Of a stretch of DNA of 64,000 nt, positions 29,412 through 37,726 are shown in pieces. The notes beneath the pieces are model-generated. The model ran no database searches and had not been told where the DNA came from. It worked only from the letters and a program-made list of their open reading frames with translations. The first letter of the stretch is position 1. Every line of letters starts with the position of its first letter. This DNA is from DATGJX01 sp963830545 (GTDB lineage Bacteria; Vulcanimicrobiota; Vulcanimicrobiia; Vulcanimicrobiales; Vulcanimicrobiaceae): NCBI GenBank assembly GCA_963830545.1, contig CAWHMK010000001.1:1-64000 (forward strand). Direction: 5' to 3'. Both the position numbers and the translations under genes were made by a program.

Positions 29412-29777
29412 TCAAAATTCCAGTCCCGCTTCTCGAGCTGCGTCGGCCAGCGCCTTGACGCGGCCGTGGTACTTCAAACCGCCGCGATCGAAGACGACCT
29501 GCGTAATGCCGGCCTGCTTGGCTTTGGCGGCGATTGCCGCGCCGATTTTACCGGCCGCGGCGAGGTTGGTCGTCGAATCGAGTCCGTCGGCGAGATCTTT
29601 CTCGCGCGTGGAAACTGCGACGATCGTGTGACCTTTTGCATCGTCGACGACGGTTGCATAGATGTGGTGCAGCGTACGGCGCATCAGCAGACGCGGCCGA
29701 TCCGCCGAACCGCCGACTTTCCGGCGCAGGCGTTCGTGGCGCTTCCGGCGGCTTTGGTCTTTGGAAATGCGCGGCAT
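29412..29777 (-). CDS. rplR: 50S ribosomal protein L18
   Basis: 121 residues. RRKRHERLRRKVGGSADRPRL at the N-terminus and GLKYHGRVKALADAAREAGLEF at the C-terminus are typical. Binds 5S rRNA. Its start overlaps the rplF stop by one base. Confidence 0.96.
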   Translation of the reverse strand: MPRISKDQSRRKRHERLRRKVGGSADRPRLLMRRTLHHIYATVVDDAKGHTIVAVSTREKDLADGLDSTTNLAAAGKIGAAIAAKAKQAGITQVVFDRGGLKYHGRVKALADAAREAGLEF

Positions 29778-30325
29778 TACTTCTTACCAGCCTTTCCGGC
29801 TTTGCCCAATTTCTTGCGAACGATTTCTGCGGCGTAACGCACGCCTTTGCCCTTGTACGGCTCCGGCGGGCGCAGGTTGCGAATTTCGGCCGCGACCTGT
29901 CCCACTTGCTGCTTGTCGATACCGTCCACGTGAATTCTGTTCGTGCCTTCGACCGTGAGTGTGACGCCTTGCGGCGCCTTGAAGCTCACCGGATGCGAGT
30001 AGCCCAGCGTCAAGTTCAAGCCGTCGCCCGACTTTGCCGCGCGATAGCCGACGCCTTGGATCTCCAGACTCTTGCGGAAGCCTTTGCTCACGCCTTCGAT
30101 CATGTTGTTGACCAGCGTGCGCGTAAGACCGTGTGCCGAACGGTGCTCTTTTGCATCGCCTTTGCGTTCGACGAGCACTTTGCCGTCTTGGATCTTCACC
30201 GCGACGTGCTCCAGCACGCGCTGGCGCAGTTCGCCCTTCGGGCCCTTGACGTACACTTCGCCGTCGTCGACCGTAACGTTCACGCCGCTTGGCACCGTAA
30301 CCGGCAATTTTCCAATTCTAGACAT
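29777..30325 (-). CDS. rplF: 50S ribosomal protein L6
   Basis: 182 residues from ATG 30325 (MSRIGKLPV, the conserved start). A TTG two codons upstream sits closer to a GGAG site, so a two-residue extension is possible. Two L6 domains; the second ends PPEPYKGKGVRYAAEIVRKK. Confidence 0.96.
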   Translation of the reverse strand: MSRIGKLPVTVPSGVNVTVDDGEVYVKGPKGELRQRVLEHVAVKIQDGKVLVERKGDAKEHRSAHGLTRTLVNNMIEGVSKGFRKSLEIQGVGYRAAKSGDGLNLTLGYSHPVSFKAPQGVTLTVEGTNRIHVDGIDKQQVGQVAAEIRNLRPPEPYKGKGVRYAAEIVRKKLGKAGKAGKK

Positions 30326-30363
30326 GTTCAAAGTCGCTCCGGGATGGTGTCGTTGCGATCATC

Positions 30364-30765
30364 TCACCAGACATACGCCAGCACTTCCCCGCCGCAGCCT
30401 TCTTTTTTCGCGCGTTTGCCGGACATGATGCCTTTCGACGTCGACATGATGACCAAGCCGAGACCGCCCAGAACGCGCGGAATTTCCGTCTTGGTCGTGT
30501 ACACGCGCAAACCCGGGCGCGAGATGCGCCGCAGACCGGTGATGATCTTCTCTTTGTCCGGACCGTACTTGAGCTTGATGCGAATGACGCCTTGCGGGCC
30601 TTCATTCACGCGCTCGAAATCGTTGATGAACCCTTCGTCTTTGAGAATCTGCGTGACGGCCTGTTTCATGCGCGACGCCGGCACGTCGACCACGTCGTGA
30701 TTGGCCGTGTTGGCGTTGCGGATGCGTGTCAGGAGATCGGCGATGGGATCGGTGATGACAGCCAT
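30364..30765 (-). CDS. rpsH: 30S ribosomal protein S8
   Basis: 133 residues. DPIADLLTRIRNANTANHDVVDVPASRMK at the N-terminus and GIMSGKRAKKEGCGGEVLAYVW at the C-terminus are diagnostic. Often the translational repressor of the spc operon; not shown here. Confidence 0.97.
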   Translation of the reverse strand: MAVITDPIADLLTRIRNANTANHDVVDVPASRMKQAVTQILKDEGFINDFERVNEGPQGVIRIKLKYGPDKEKIITGLRRISRPGLRVYTTKTEIPRVLGGLGLVIMSTSKGIMSGKRAKKEGCGGEVLAYVW

Positions 30766-30778
30766 TACTCTCCTACCT

Positions 30779-30964
30779 CTACCACGAAGCCTTGGTCACG
30801 CCCGGGACGTTGCCCTTATGCGCGTTCTCGCGGAAGCAAATGCGGCACAGCGCGAATTTACGGTACACGCCGCGCGGCCGGCCGCAGAGCAGGCAGCGGT
30901 TGTGGGCGCGCACCTTGAATTTCGGCGTGCGTTTCGATTTTTCGATGAGAGCCGTCTTGGCCAT
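30779..30964 (-). CDS. rpsN: 30S ribosomal protein S14, type Z (zinc)
   Basis: 61 residues, the short form. Zinc ligands in CLLCGRPRGVYRKFALCRICF are complete. AHKGNVPGVTKASW ends the protein. The start overlaps the rplE stop by one base. Confidence 0.96.
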   Translation of the reverse strand: MAKTALIEKSKRTPKFKVRAHNRCLLCGRPRGVYRKFALCRICFRENAHKGNVPGVTKASW

Positions 30965-31515
30965 TAACGTGCACCTGCTTTTTGAAGCGGCAAACCCATT
31001 GCCGTCAGGAACTCGGTCGCCTCTTCGTCGTTCTTGGCGCTCGTCACGATGACGATGTCCATGCCGCGCATCTTGTCGACCTTGTCGAAGTTGATTTCGG
31101 GAAACACGATTTGTTCGCGCAAGCCCATGTTGTAGTTGCCGCGTCCGTCGAACGACTTGCGCGGCAAGCCGCGAAAGTCGCGAATACGCGGCAGCACCAC
31201 GTTGAAAAGCTTGTCGAGGAAGACGTACATGCGATCGCCGCGCAGAGTCACTTTGGCACCCAGATTCATGCCTTCGCGCAGTTTGAACGCCGCAATCGAC
31301 TTCTTCGCCTTGGTGACGACGGGCTTCTGACCGCTGATCGCCTGCAGCTCGGCGACGGCCGTATCCAGCACCTTCGAGTTGCTGATCGCATCCCCGACGC
31401 TCATGTTGATGACGACTTTTTCGAGCTTAGGAATCTGATTGACGTTCCGGTAGCTGAAACGTTCCTGAAGACCCTTGCGAACTTCTTTGGCGTATTTTTC
31501 TTTCAATCTATTCAT
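30964..31515 (-). CDS. rplE: 50S ribosomal protein L5
   Basis: 183 residues from ATG 31515 (NRLKEKYAKEVRKGLQERF). KLEKVVINMSVGDA and the C-terminal MDIVIVTSAKNDEEATEFL are family hallmarks. Binds 5S rRNA and contacts the P-site tRNA. Confidence 0.97.
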   Translation of the reverse strand: MNRLKEKYAKEVRKGLQERFSYRNVNQIPKLEKVVINMSVGDAISNSKVLDTAVAELQAISGQKPVVTKAKKSIAAFKLREGMNLGAKVTLRGDRMYVFLDKLFNVVLPRIRDFRGLPRKSFDGRGNYNMGLREQIVFPEINFDKVDKMRGMDIVIVTSAKNDEEATEFLTAMGLPLQKAGAR

Positions 31516-31549
31516 GGCGCTACGGTCCAACCTCCGGTCGATGATTTCA

Positions 31550-31897
31550 TCAGGCGCCCTTCGCAGATAGACGCGCGGGTTCGCCGCACTTGGTGCAGAC
31601 GCGCTTCGTCCCTTCGGCCGTCTCGTGGTGACGAATGCGAGTCGGTACTTTGCACTTCTCGCAGACGTACTGGAGCGCTGAGAGCGGAAGCGGTGCTTCC
31701 TTCTCGAGGATGCCGCCGGTCTGCGCAGCGCCGCCCATGTTCTGCTGCTGCGTACCTTGCTTGGTGTGTCGCTTGACGACGTTGAGACCTTCGACCGTCG
31801 CCATGCCCGCCTTCGGAAACACGGCTTTGACCACACCGCGTTTCCCTTTTTCCTTGCCGCGGCGAATCATGACGGTATCGCCCTTGACGATGTTCAT
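31550..31897 (-). CDS. rplX: 50S ribosomal protein L24, zinc-finger form
   Basis: 115 residues from ATG 31897. The KOW motif is in VKGDTVMIRRGKEKGKRGVV. The C-terminal part has CEKC and CTKC pairs, a zinc ribbon found in some L24 proteins and absent from the enterobacterial one. An assembly-initiator protein. Confidence 0.96.
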   Translation of the reverse strand: MNIVKGDTVMIRRGKEKGKRGVVKAVFPKAGMATVEGLNVVKRHTKQGTQQQNMGGAAQTGGILEKEAPLPLSALQYVCEKCKVPTRIRHHETAEGTKRVCTKCGEPARLSAKGA

Positions 31898-31902
31898 TGC
31901 CA

Positions 31903-32280
31903 CTAGAGAACCTCCGGAGCCAGCGAGGCGATCTTCAAGAAGCCGCGGTCGCGCAGCTCGCGCATGACCGGACCGAAGACGCGCGTGCCGCGCGGATCCA
32001 AATTGTCTTTTTCGCCCTTGATGATGACGCACGCGTTGTCGTCCGACTTCACGACCGAACCGTCGGCCCGGCGAATCGGCGCCGACGTGCGCACGATGAC
32101 GGCCTTGACGACTTGACCCTTCTTGACCGCTGCACCCGGAATCGCGCTCTTCACCGTGCCGACGACGATGTCGCCGACGTGCGCGTACGGATGCCGGCTG
32201 CCGCCGCTGACGTGAATGACGAGCAGTTCGCGAGCGCCGGAGTTGTCGGCCACTTTGAGCCGCGTTTCTTGCTGGATCAT
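31903..32280 (-). CDS. rplN: 50S ribosomal protein L14
   Basis: 125 residues from ATG 32280. MIQQETRLKVADNSGARELL is the conserved start, GVFGPVMRELR-type sequence is near the end. The start overlaps the rpsQ stop by four bases. Confidence 0.97.
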   Translation of the reverse strand: MIQQETRLKVADNSGARELLVIHVSGGSRHPYAHVGDIVVGTVKSAIPGAAVKKGQVVKAVIVRTSAPIRRADGSVVKSDDNACVIIKGEKDNLDPRGTRVFGPVMRELRDRGFLKIASLAPEVL

Positions 32281-32576
32281 TTCGCGCGACCGACGACCTC
32301 GACCAAGCGCCAGCGCTTGTCCTTGGACAGCGGGCGGCACTCCATGATGCGAACCGTGTCGCCGGTCTTGGCGTCGTTTTGCTCGTCGTGCGCTTTGAAT
32401 TTCACCGACTTACGGACGATCTTTCCATACACGGGGTGCGGCACGCGCGTCTCGGACACGACGACGATCGTCTTGTCCATCTTGTCGGAAACGACGCGCC
32501 CCTGCTTGATGCGGCGTGCCTTTCTGTTCTTAACAACGGGCTGCGCGCCGCCCGTCGTCGTGTTAAGCTGCTCCAT
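32277..32576 (-). CDS. rpsQ: 30S ribosomal protein S17
   Basis: 99 residues. KQGRVVSDKMDKTIVVVSETRVPHP is the S17 core; about 20 extra N-terminal residues precede it. The start overlaps rpmC by 14 bases. Confidence 0.96.
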   Translation of the reverse strand: MEQLNTTTGGAQPVVKNRKARRIKQGRVVSDKMDKTIVVVSETRVPHPVYGKIVRKSVKFKAHDEQNDAKTGDTVRIMECRPLSKDKRWRLVEVVGRAK

Positions 32577-32784
32577 TCTTAGCCTCGGCGATCCGTTTCT
32601 CTGAAATGACAGTTTGAATTTGCGCGTAGCTGCGGCGCATCGCGCGCACTTTGCTGAAGTCCGACAGGTGTCCGGTGCGCAGGGCGAAGCGAAGGTTGAA
32701 AAGCTCTTCCTTCGTTTCTTTCGCCTTGCGCTGCAGTTCGGAAATCGTCAAATTGCGCAGCTCTTTGAAATCGTGCGTTTTCAT
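32563..32784 (-). CDS. rpmC: 50S ribosomal protein L29
   Basis: 73 residues: ELRNLTISELQRKAKETKEELFNLRF is diagnostic. Located at the tunnel exit, where SRP and trigger factor dock. Preceded by the GGAGCGCC-type ribosome site and by a 42-codon ORF of unknown nature. Confidence 0.96.
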   Translation of the reverse strand: MKTHDFKELRNLTISELQRKAKETKEELFNLRFALRTGHLSDFSKVRAMRRSYAQIQTVISEKRIAEAKNGAA

Positions 32785-32785
32785 G

Positions 32786-32914
32786 TTATTGGCGCTCCGC
32801 TCTCAGCTCCGCGCCCTCATTGCAAGCAATGGGACCCCCAAGGCCATGGGGCGCGTAGGCATAACTGCTGACATGAGCGCTCCCCGAGAGCGCCCAAATA
32901 GAACGTCGGATCAT
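32786..32914 (-). CDS. Possible small ORF (42 residues) between rplP and rpmC
   Basis: The ATG overlaps the rplP stop (ATGA) and the stop codon lies just before the rpmC start, so the ORF fills the whole gap exactly. The product (IRRSIWALSGSAHVSSYAYA...) has no domain I recognise. The DNA also contains a GCGCTC-TCGGG-GAGCGC hairpin (32881-32897). Either a coupled small gene or an inserted structured element. Confidence 0.35.
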   Translation of the reverse strand: MIRRSIWALSGSAHVSSYAYAPHGLGGPIACNEGAELRAERQ

Positions 32915-33333
32915 GCCTGTGCGGCCTCCTCGCGCGAAACGATCTTCGTTCCGATCGGAAGTTTGGATGCGGCGAGCTGCAGCGCGCGTTTCGCTACGTC
33001 CGGCTCCACGCCGGAAAGCTCGAACAGCACGCGTCCCGGACGCACGACGGCCACCCAGAATTCCGGATTGCCTTTGCCTGCGCCCATGCGGACTTCGGCA
33101 GGTTTCTTCGTCACGGACTTGTCGGGGAACACTTTGATCCACACTTTGCCGCCGCGCTTGATATGGCGCGTCATGGCGATACGCGCCGCTTCGATTTGGC
33201 GGTTGGTCATCCAGCACGGTTCCAGCGCCTGCAGGCCGTAGTCGCCGAACGTCAGCGTGCTGCCGCGCAGCGACTTGCCGGTCATGCGGCCGCGATGAAC
33301 CTTTCGCCACTTGACTCGCTTCGGAGTTAACAT
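32911..33333 (-). CDS. rplP: 50S ribosomal protein L16
   Basis: 140 residues from ATG 33333; the start overlaps the rpsC stop (TAATG). LTPKRVKWRKVHRGRMTGKS, then VRMGAGKGNPEFWVAVV are family signatures. Near the A-site and peptidyl-transferase region. Confidence 0.97.
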   Translation of the reverse strand: MLTPKRVKWRKVHRGRMTGKSLRGSTLTFGDYGLQALEPCWMTNRQIEAARIAMTRHIKRGGKVWIKVFPDKSVTKKPAEVRMGAGKGNPEFWVAVVRPGRVLFELSGVEPDVAKRALQLAASKLPIGTKIVSREEAAQA

Positions 33334-34157
33334 TACTCGGCCACCTCGGGCGTCGGGTTTTCGGGAACGATGGTTTGCGATTCGGCGCTGTCCGCAACCG
33401 GCGCGGACTCCACGCCCGGACCAGCCTCGCTGCGCGGAGCGGCGCCGCGGCGGCCGCGTCCGCCGCGATCGCGTCGATCGCGGAACTGCGGGCGATCCGC
33501 ACGACCGTCGCGCTCGCCGCCGCGAGCATGCTCGGGCAGCACTTCGCCCCGGTAGATCCACACTTTCACGCCGATGCGGCCGAACGTGGTGAACGCTTCG
33601 ACGTGCGCGTAATCGATATCGGCGCGCAGCGTGTGCAGCGGCACCTTCCCGTCGTGATTGCGTTCGGTGCGCGCGATTTCCGCGCCGCCCAGGCGTCCGG
33701 AAACCTGCACTTTTACACCGCGCGCGCCGGCCTTCATGGTGCGCATGATGGCCTGCTTCATCGCGCGGCGGAACGCGATTCGCTTCTCGAGCTGATCCAC
33801 GATGTTCTGGCCAACCAAACGCGCGTCCAATTCAGGATGCTTGATTTCCATCACGTTGACTTGGACGCTCTTGCCGGTCAGTTTCTCGAGGTTTTTGCGA
33901 ATCTCTTCGATGCCGACGCCGCGCTTGCCGATGATGATGCCCGGCTTGCCCGTGTTGACGATCACGCGCGCTTGATTGGCGCGCCGTTCGATCTCGATCC
34001 TGCTGATCGCGGCCGGACGCATCCAGCGCGTGAAATACTTGCGGATCTTGACGTCTTCGTGCAGCCAGTCCTTATAGTGCTTTTTCTCGAACCAGCGGCT
34101 GTCCCACGTGCGCGTAATCCCCAAGCGCAAGCCGACCGGATGAATTTTTTGTCCCAT
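33333..34157 (-). CDS. rpsC: 30S ribosomal protein S3 with long disordered C-terminal tail
   Basis: 274 residues; usual length is 210-240. GQKIHPVGLRLGITRTWDSRW starts it, and KH domain VNTGKPGIIIGKRGVGIEEI is near residue 65. The last 55-60 residues are Arg/Gly-rich then acidic/Pro-rich (DRRDRGGRGRRG ... PENPTPEVAE), a tail absent from most S3 proteins. Confidence 0.96.
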   Translation of the reverse strand: MGQKIHPVGLRLGITRTWDSRWFEKKHYKDWLHEDVKIRKYFTRWMRPAAISRIEIERRANQARVIVNTGKPGIIIGKRGVGIEEIRKNLEKLTGKSVQVNVMEIKHPELDARLVGQNIVDQLEKRIAFRRAMKQAIMRTMKAGARGVKVQVSGRLGGAEIARTERNHDGKVPLHTLRADIDYAHVEAFTTFGRIGVKVWIYRGEVLPEHARGGERDGRADRPQFRDRRDRGGRGRRGAAPRSEAGPGVESAPVADSAESQTIVPENPTPEVAE

Positions 34158-34172
34158 GTTCCTCTTCCGCCT

Positions 34173-34698
34173 TCAGTCCTGAGGCTGCCGACGGCCGCTT
34201 TTTGCAGCTGCAGTTCTTTGTCGCGCGCTTGCGCGGTGCCGCTTTCTTGGCGGTGCTCGCCGCGGCCGAAGTCTTGCGCGCCGTCGCGCGCTTGAGGCCG
34301 ACCGAAGCGCCGCCGCGCGCTTTTCGCTTCTTCACCGGCGGCTTCTCGCCGACGGCAACGGTGACGTGCGACATGCGCTTGCGTTTGAAATTCGCGCGGC
34401 CTTGCGCACGCGGATCCAGGCGTTTGGTAAAACGGCCGCCCGGGCCGCCGTCGACGGTAACGCGCGTGACGTACAGCTCGTCGGTGTTCATATCGTGATT
34501 GTTGCCGGCGTTGGCGACCGCGCTGCGCAGCAGCTTCTCGATCGGCTCGGCGGCGAACACACCGGCGAATTGCAGCAGCACGAGCGCTTCCCTCACGTTC
34601 TTGCCGCGTATCGCGTCCGCTACCCGGCGCAACTTGCGCGGGCCCATGCGGGCAAATTTCAGATGGGCGACTGCTTCGGTACGTTGCTGCTCGGCCAT
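34173..34698 (-). CDS. rplV: 50S ribosomal protein L22, C-terminal tail probably frameshifted
   Basis: From ATG 34698. The L22 core (AHLKFARMGPRKLRRVADAIRGKNV through KRMSHVTVAVGEK) covers about 120 residues, followed by a Lys/Ala-rich tail. The open frame runs into rpsC until 34072. Removing one base near 34214 gives a tail ending at TGA 34173-34175, before the rpsC ribosome site. That makes another one-base insertion likely, though the low-complexity tail makes it less certain. Confidence 0.88.
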
Positions 34699-34973
34699 TA
34701 TTTTACCGCCGCCTTGTCGCCGCCGTGACCCCGAAATTGCCGCGTCGGAGCGAACTCGCCGAGCTTGTGCCCGACCATGTTTTCGGTAACGAAAACCGGA
34801 ACGTGCGCCTTGCCGTTGTGCACGCCTATCGTGTGTCCGACCATCGCGGGAACGATCGTCGACGCGCGGCTCCACGTCTTGACGACGCGTTTCTCACGGC
34901 GCTCGTTCATCGCTTCGATCTTCTCGATGAGGTGATCCGCGACGAACGGACCTTTCTTTAGACTACGTCCCAT
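34698..34973 (-). CDS. rpsS: 30S ribosomal protein S19
   Basis: 91 residues from ATG 34973. GRSLKKGPFVADHLIEKIEAMN and VTENMVGHKLGEFAPTRQFRGH are diagnostic. Preceded by GGAGCGCC 8-10 bases before the start. The stop overlaps the rplV start by one base. Confidence 0.97.
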   Translation of the reverse strand: MGRSLKKGPFVADHLIEKIEAMNERREKRVVKTWSRASTIVPAMVGHTIGVHNGKAHVPVFVTENMVGHKLGEFAPTRQFRGHGGDKAAVK

Positions 34974-34996
34974 TATTAACGGCGCTCCGTCTTCAT

Positions 34997-35824
34997 CTAT
35001 TTGCTGCCACGCTTGCGAACGATCATGTTTTGCGTGCGCTTGTTGCGACGCGTTTTCTTGCCCATCGTCATCTGACCCCAAGGGGTCGTGGGAGGCCGGC
35101 CCGACGTCGAACGCGCCTCGCCACCGCCATGCGGGTGATCGACCGGGTTCATCGCGATGCCGCGCACGCTCGGGCGCTTGCCGAGGTGGCGCTGACGCCC
35201 CGCTTTGCCGATGACTTCATTTTCATGTTCGACGTTGCCGAGCTGGCCGATCGTCGCGCGGCAGACCACCAGAATCTTGCGCACTTCGCCCGACGGCATG
35301 CGCACCTGCGCATACTCGCCTTCCTTGGCCATCAGCTGCGCGGCGCCGCCGGCGCTGCGAACGAGCTTGGCGCCCTGACCGGGACGCAGCTCGATGTTGT
35401 GAATGACCGAACCGACCGGAATGTTCTTGATCGGCAGGCAGTTGCCGGTCTTGATGTCGGCATTCGGACCCGATTCGACGACGTCGCCGACCTTGAGGCC
35501 GAGCGGCGCGAGAATGTAGCGCTTCTCGCCGTCGCGATAATTGAGCAGCGCGATGCGGGCGGAGCGGTTCGGATCGTATTCGAGCGTTGCAACCTTCGCC
35601 GGGATCGCGTCCTTGCCGCGCTTGAAATCGATGATGCGGTACATCTTGCGCGTGCCGCCGCCTTTGTGACGCACGGTGATATGCCCGTTCGAATTGCGGC
35701 CGGAATGCTTCTTGCGGACTTCGATCAGGGACTTCTCCGGATCGACTTTGCTCAGTTCGGAGAAATCGATCGTCGTCATGAAACGCTTGCCGGCGCTGGT
35801 CGGCTTATACTTTTTGACTGGCAT
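34997..35824 (-). CDS. rplB: 50S ribosomal protein L2
   Basis: 275 residues. Begins with KKYKPTSAGKRFMTTIDFSE; the functional loop VRGIAMNPVDHPHGGGEARS near residue 220 contains the conserved His. A long structured spacer separates it from rplW, which is unusual in this operon. Confidence 0.97.
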   Translation of the reverse strand: MPVKKYKPTSAGKRFMTTIDFSELSKVDPEKSLIEVRKKHSGRNSNGHITVRHKGGGTRKMYRIIDFKRGKDAIPAKVATLEYDPNRSARIALLNYRDGEKRYILAPLGLKVGDVVESGPNADIKTGNCLPIKNIPVGSVIHNIELRPGQGAKLVRSAGGAAQLMAKEGEYAQVRMPSGEVRKILVVCRATIGQLGNVEHENEVIGKAGRQRHLGKRPSVRGIAMNPVDHPHGGGEARSTSGRPPTTPWGQMTMGKKTRRNKRTQNMIVRKRGSK

Positions 35825-35939
35825 TAAGAATCCAACCTCAATTCACATGCAGCGCGCGTGCGCGAGGCGCTAGAAGAGACGCGTGCTTCGACACACGTGG
35901 GAGGAGCAACGACGTGATAACGCGTGCGATGTATGTGAA
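35825..35939 (-). other. Structured spacer between rplW and rplB
   Basis: 115 bases where ribosomal operons normally have a few. The ends are complementary: ATTCACAT near 35932-35939 and ATGTGAAT near 35840-35848, with further pairing of CGCACGCG-type segments inside. A long hairpin is possible. No ORF is supported. It may be a processing or regulatory element. Confidence 0.5.
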
Positions 35940-36248
35940 TCATTGCTCGAAATAGTTCACGCCGCCCAGCTCGATTTTCTGGCCCGGCTTCAGGGTGACG
36001 ACGGCCTTTTTGTAGTCCTTCGTATGGCCTTCGGTGCGAACGCCGCGGCGCGCGAAGCTCTTACGCTTGCCGCCGATGTTCACCGTATTGACCTTGAGGA
36101 CGTTGACCTTGAAGATCTCCTCGACCGCATGGCGAATTTGCGTCTTGGTCGCGTCCGGGTGAACGACGAAGCTGTACTGCTGTACGAGCGCATTTCCCAT
36201 CGATTTCTCGGTGATACGCGGTGAGACGATGACGTCGCGTGCGTCCAT
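35940..36248 (-). CDS. rplW: 50S ribosomal protein L23
   Basis: 102 residues. DVIVSPRITEKSMGNALVQQYSFVVHPDATK is the conserved N-terminus. A GGAGCGCC ribosome site precedes it. Located at the peptide tunnel exit. Confidence 0.96.
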   Translation of the reverse strand: MDARDVIVSPRITEKSMGNALVQQYSFVVHPDATKTQIRHAVEEIFKVNVLKVNTVNIGGKRKSFARRGVRTEGHTKDYKKAVVTLKPGQKIELGGVNYFEQ

Positions 36249-36289
36249 TCTAAAGGCGCTCCATTCTGAATTCCGCGCTCCGCCGATCG

Positions 36290-36962
36290 TTATTCATTTG
36301 TAGGCTCCCCGGGGGCGCCGGGAGAGAATCGATTTACAATCTGCGCATACGCGTCGGCAGTGAATACGAGCCGGTTGAAGCGCAGCACGTCTTTGACGTC
36401 GAGCGCGCCCGTGTGCGTGATTCCGACCTTGCGAAGGTTGCGTCCGACGCGGTGCAGCTTCTCGCCGACCTGTTCGTCGCGGCCGAACACGACGAGCGTG
36501 GCCGGTCCTTTTTTGGCATCTTTGGCGCTTCCGAAAAGCAGCGCAGCAAACTGTGCCGTTTTGTCGAGATTGAACTCCGCCGCATCCAGCACCGTTACCG
36601 CACCGTTGCGAAAACGATCGGCAAGCGCCGCAACGAATGCCGCGCGGCGCTCTTTTTTGTTGAGCGCAGTGACGTAACTTCGCGGCTGCGGACCGAACAC
36701 CACGCCGCCGTGACGTCCATTGCGGCGAGCGGATCGAGCCCTGGCGCGCGCGTCCGGTGCCCTTTTGCCGCCAAGGCTTGCGACCGCCGCCGCTGACTTC
36801 GTCGCGCTTCTTCGTCGACGCGGTACCGGCACGCGGATTCGCGAGCTCGCGATGAACGGCGCGGAAAATCGCGTGCTGTTTGCCGCCGTGCTCTTGGTTG
36901 AAGATTTCCGGCGTCTGTTCTTCGCGAACGACCTTGCCGGTCAAGTCGATGACGTTAGGCAT
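36290..36962 (-). CDS. rplD: 50S ribosomal protein L4, frameshifted in this sequence
   Basis: The N-terminal 80 residues (GGGRKPWRQKGTGRARQGSIRSPQW) are read from 36962; the rest (RHGGVVFGPQPRSYVTALNKKERRAA onward) is in another frame. The change is at about 36716, where TGGACGT should be TGGCGT: one extra base. Total length about 223 residues is normal. The start overlaps the rplC stop by eight bases. Probably a sequence error. Confidence 0.95.
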
Positions 36963-37587
36963 TTGCCACTGCCTTCACGCTCTTGCGGACGATGACCAGC
37001 GCGTTCTTCGGCCCAGGAATCGGACCGCGCACGAGCAGCAAATTGCGATCCGCATCGGCGCGCACGATTTCCAAATTTTGATGAGTGGTGCGATCCACGC
37101 CGAAATGGCCCGGACGCCGGCTGCCCTTCACGGTGCGTCCCGCATTGGTGTCGCCGTTCGATGCGGGCTGGCGATGAATCATCGAGCCGTGGCTCGCGCC
37201 GCCGCCGCTGAAATTGTGACGCTTGATGCCGCCCGAAAAGCCATGGCCCTTCGAGATGCCGACGACGTCCACGCGATCGCCGGGAGCGAATTCGGAAACG
37301 GTGATGGTTTGGCCGGCGTCCACGCCGTCGATGTCGTCGCGGAATTCGCGGATCCAGCGCCTCGGCTCCGCGTCGTTCTTCTTATAATGTCCGGCAAGGG
37401 CACGCGAAACGCGCGACTTTTTGACGTCGCCGAAGGAGAGCGCGACGGCCTCGTAGCCGTGCTTCTCTTTCGTTCTGCGCTCGACCACCGTGCAGGGACC
37501 GGCTTCGATCACCGTTACGGGGACGTATCGTCCGTCGTCGGTGAAGACGCTCGTCATCCCAACCTTGCGGCCAAGGATGTTCTTCAT
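36955..37587 (-). CDS. rplC: 50S ribosomal protein L3
   Basis: 210 residues: LGRKVGMTSVFTDDGRYVPVTVIEAGPC at the start and FSGGIKRHNFSGGGASHGSMIHR in the extended loop. First gene of this transcription unit; rpsJ, which usually precedes it, is 7.5 kb away. Confidence 0.97.
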   Translation of the reverse strand: MKNILGRKVGMTSVFTDDGRYVPVTVIEAGPCTVVERRTKEKHGYEAVALSFGDVKKSRVSRALAGHYKKNDAEPRRWIREFRDDIDGVDAGQTITVSEFAPGDRVDVVGISKGHGFSGGIKRHNFSGGGASHGSMIHRQPASNGDTNAGRTVKGSRRPGHFGVDRTTHQNLEIVRADADRNLLLVRGPIPGPKNALVIVRKSVKAVANA

Positions 37588-37697
37588 CTAAATCCTCGTC
37601 CTGATTGGTTCGCAGCACACGGGCCCAGGCGTACTGCGCTATTGCTTTTACCGGAACGCGCGAAAACGCGCGGCCCGGCGTGGACCACAACCTGGGC

Positions 37698-37726
37698 AGT
37701 TTACCAGGACGGACGCGGGGCGTCAA
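37698..37726 (-). promoter_or_regulatory. Sigma70 promoter of the rplC-rpsM operon
   Basis: Minus strand TTGACG (37721-37726), 17 bases, TAAACT (37698-37703). Start near 37690, giving a leader of about 100 bases before rplC with a GC hairpin (CCGCGCG/CGCGCG around 37650-37670). The closely similar layout TTGACG-N17-TATACT before rpsL supports it. Confidence 0.82.
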
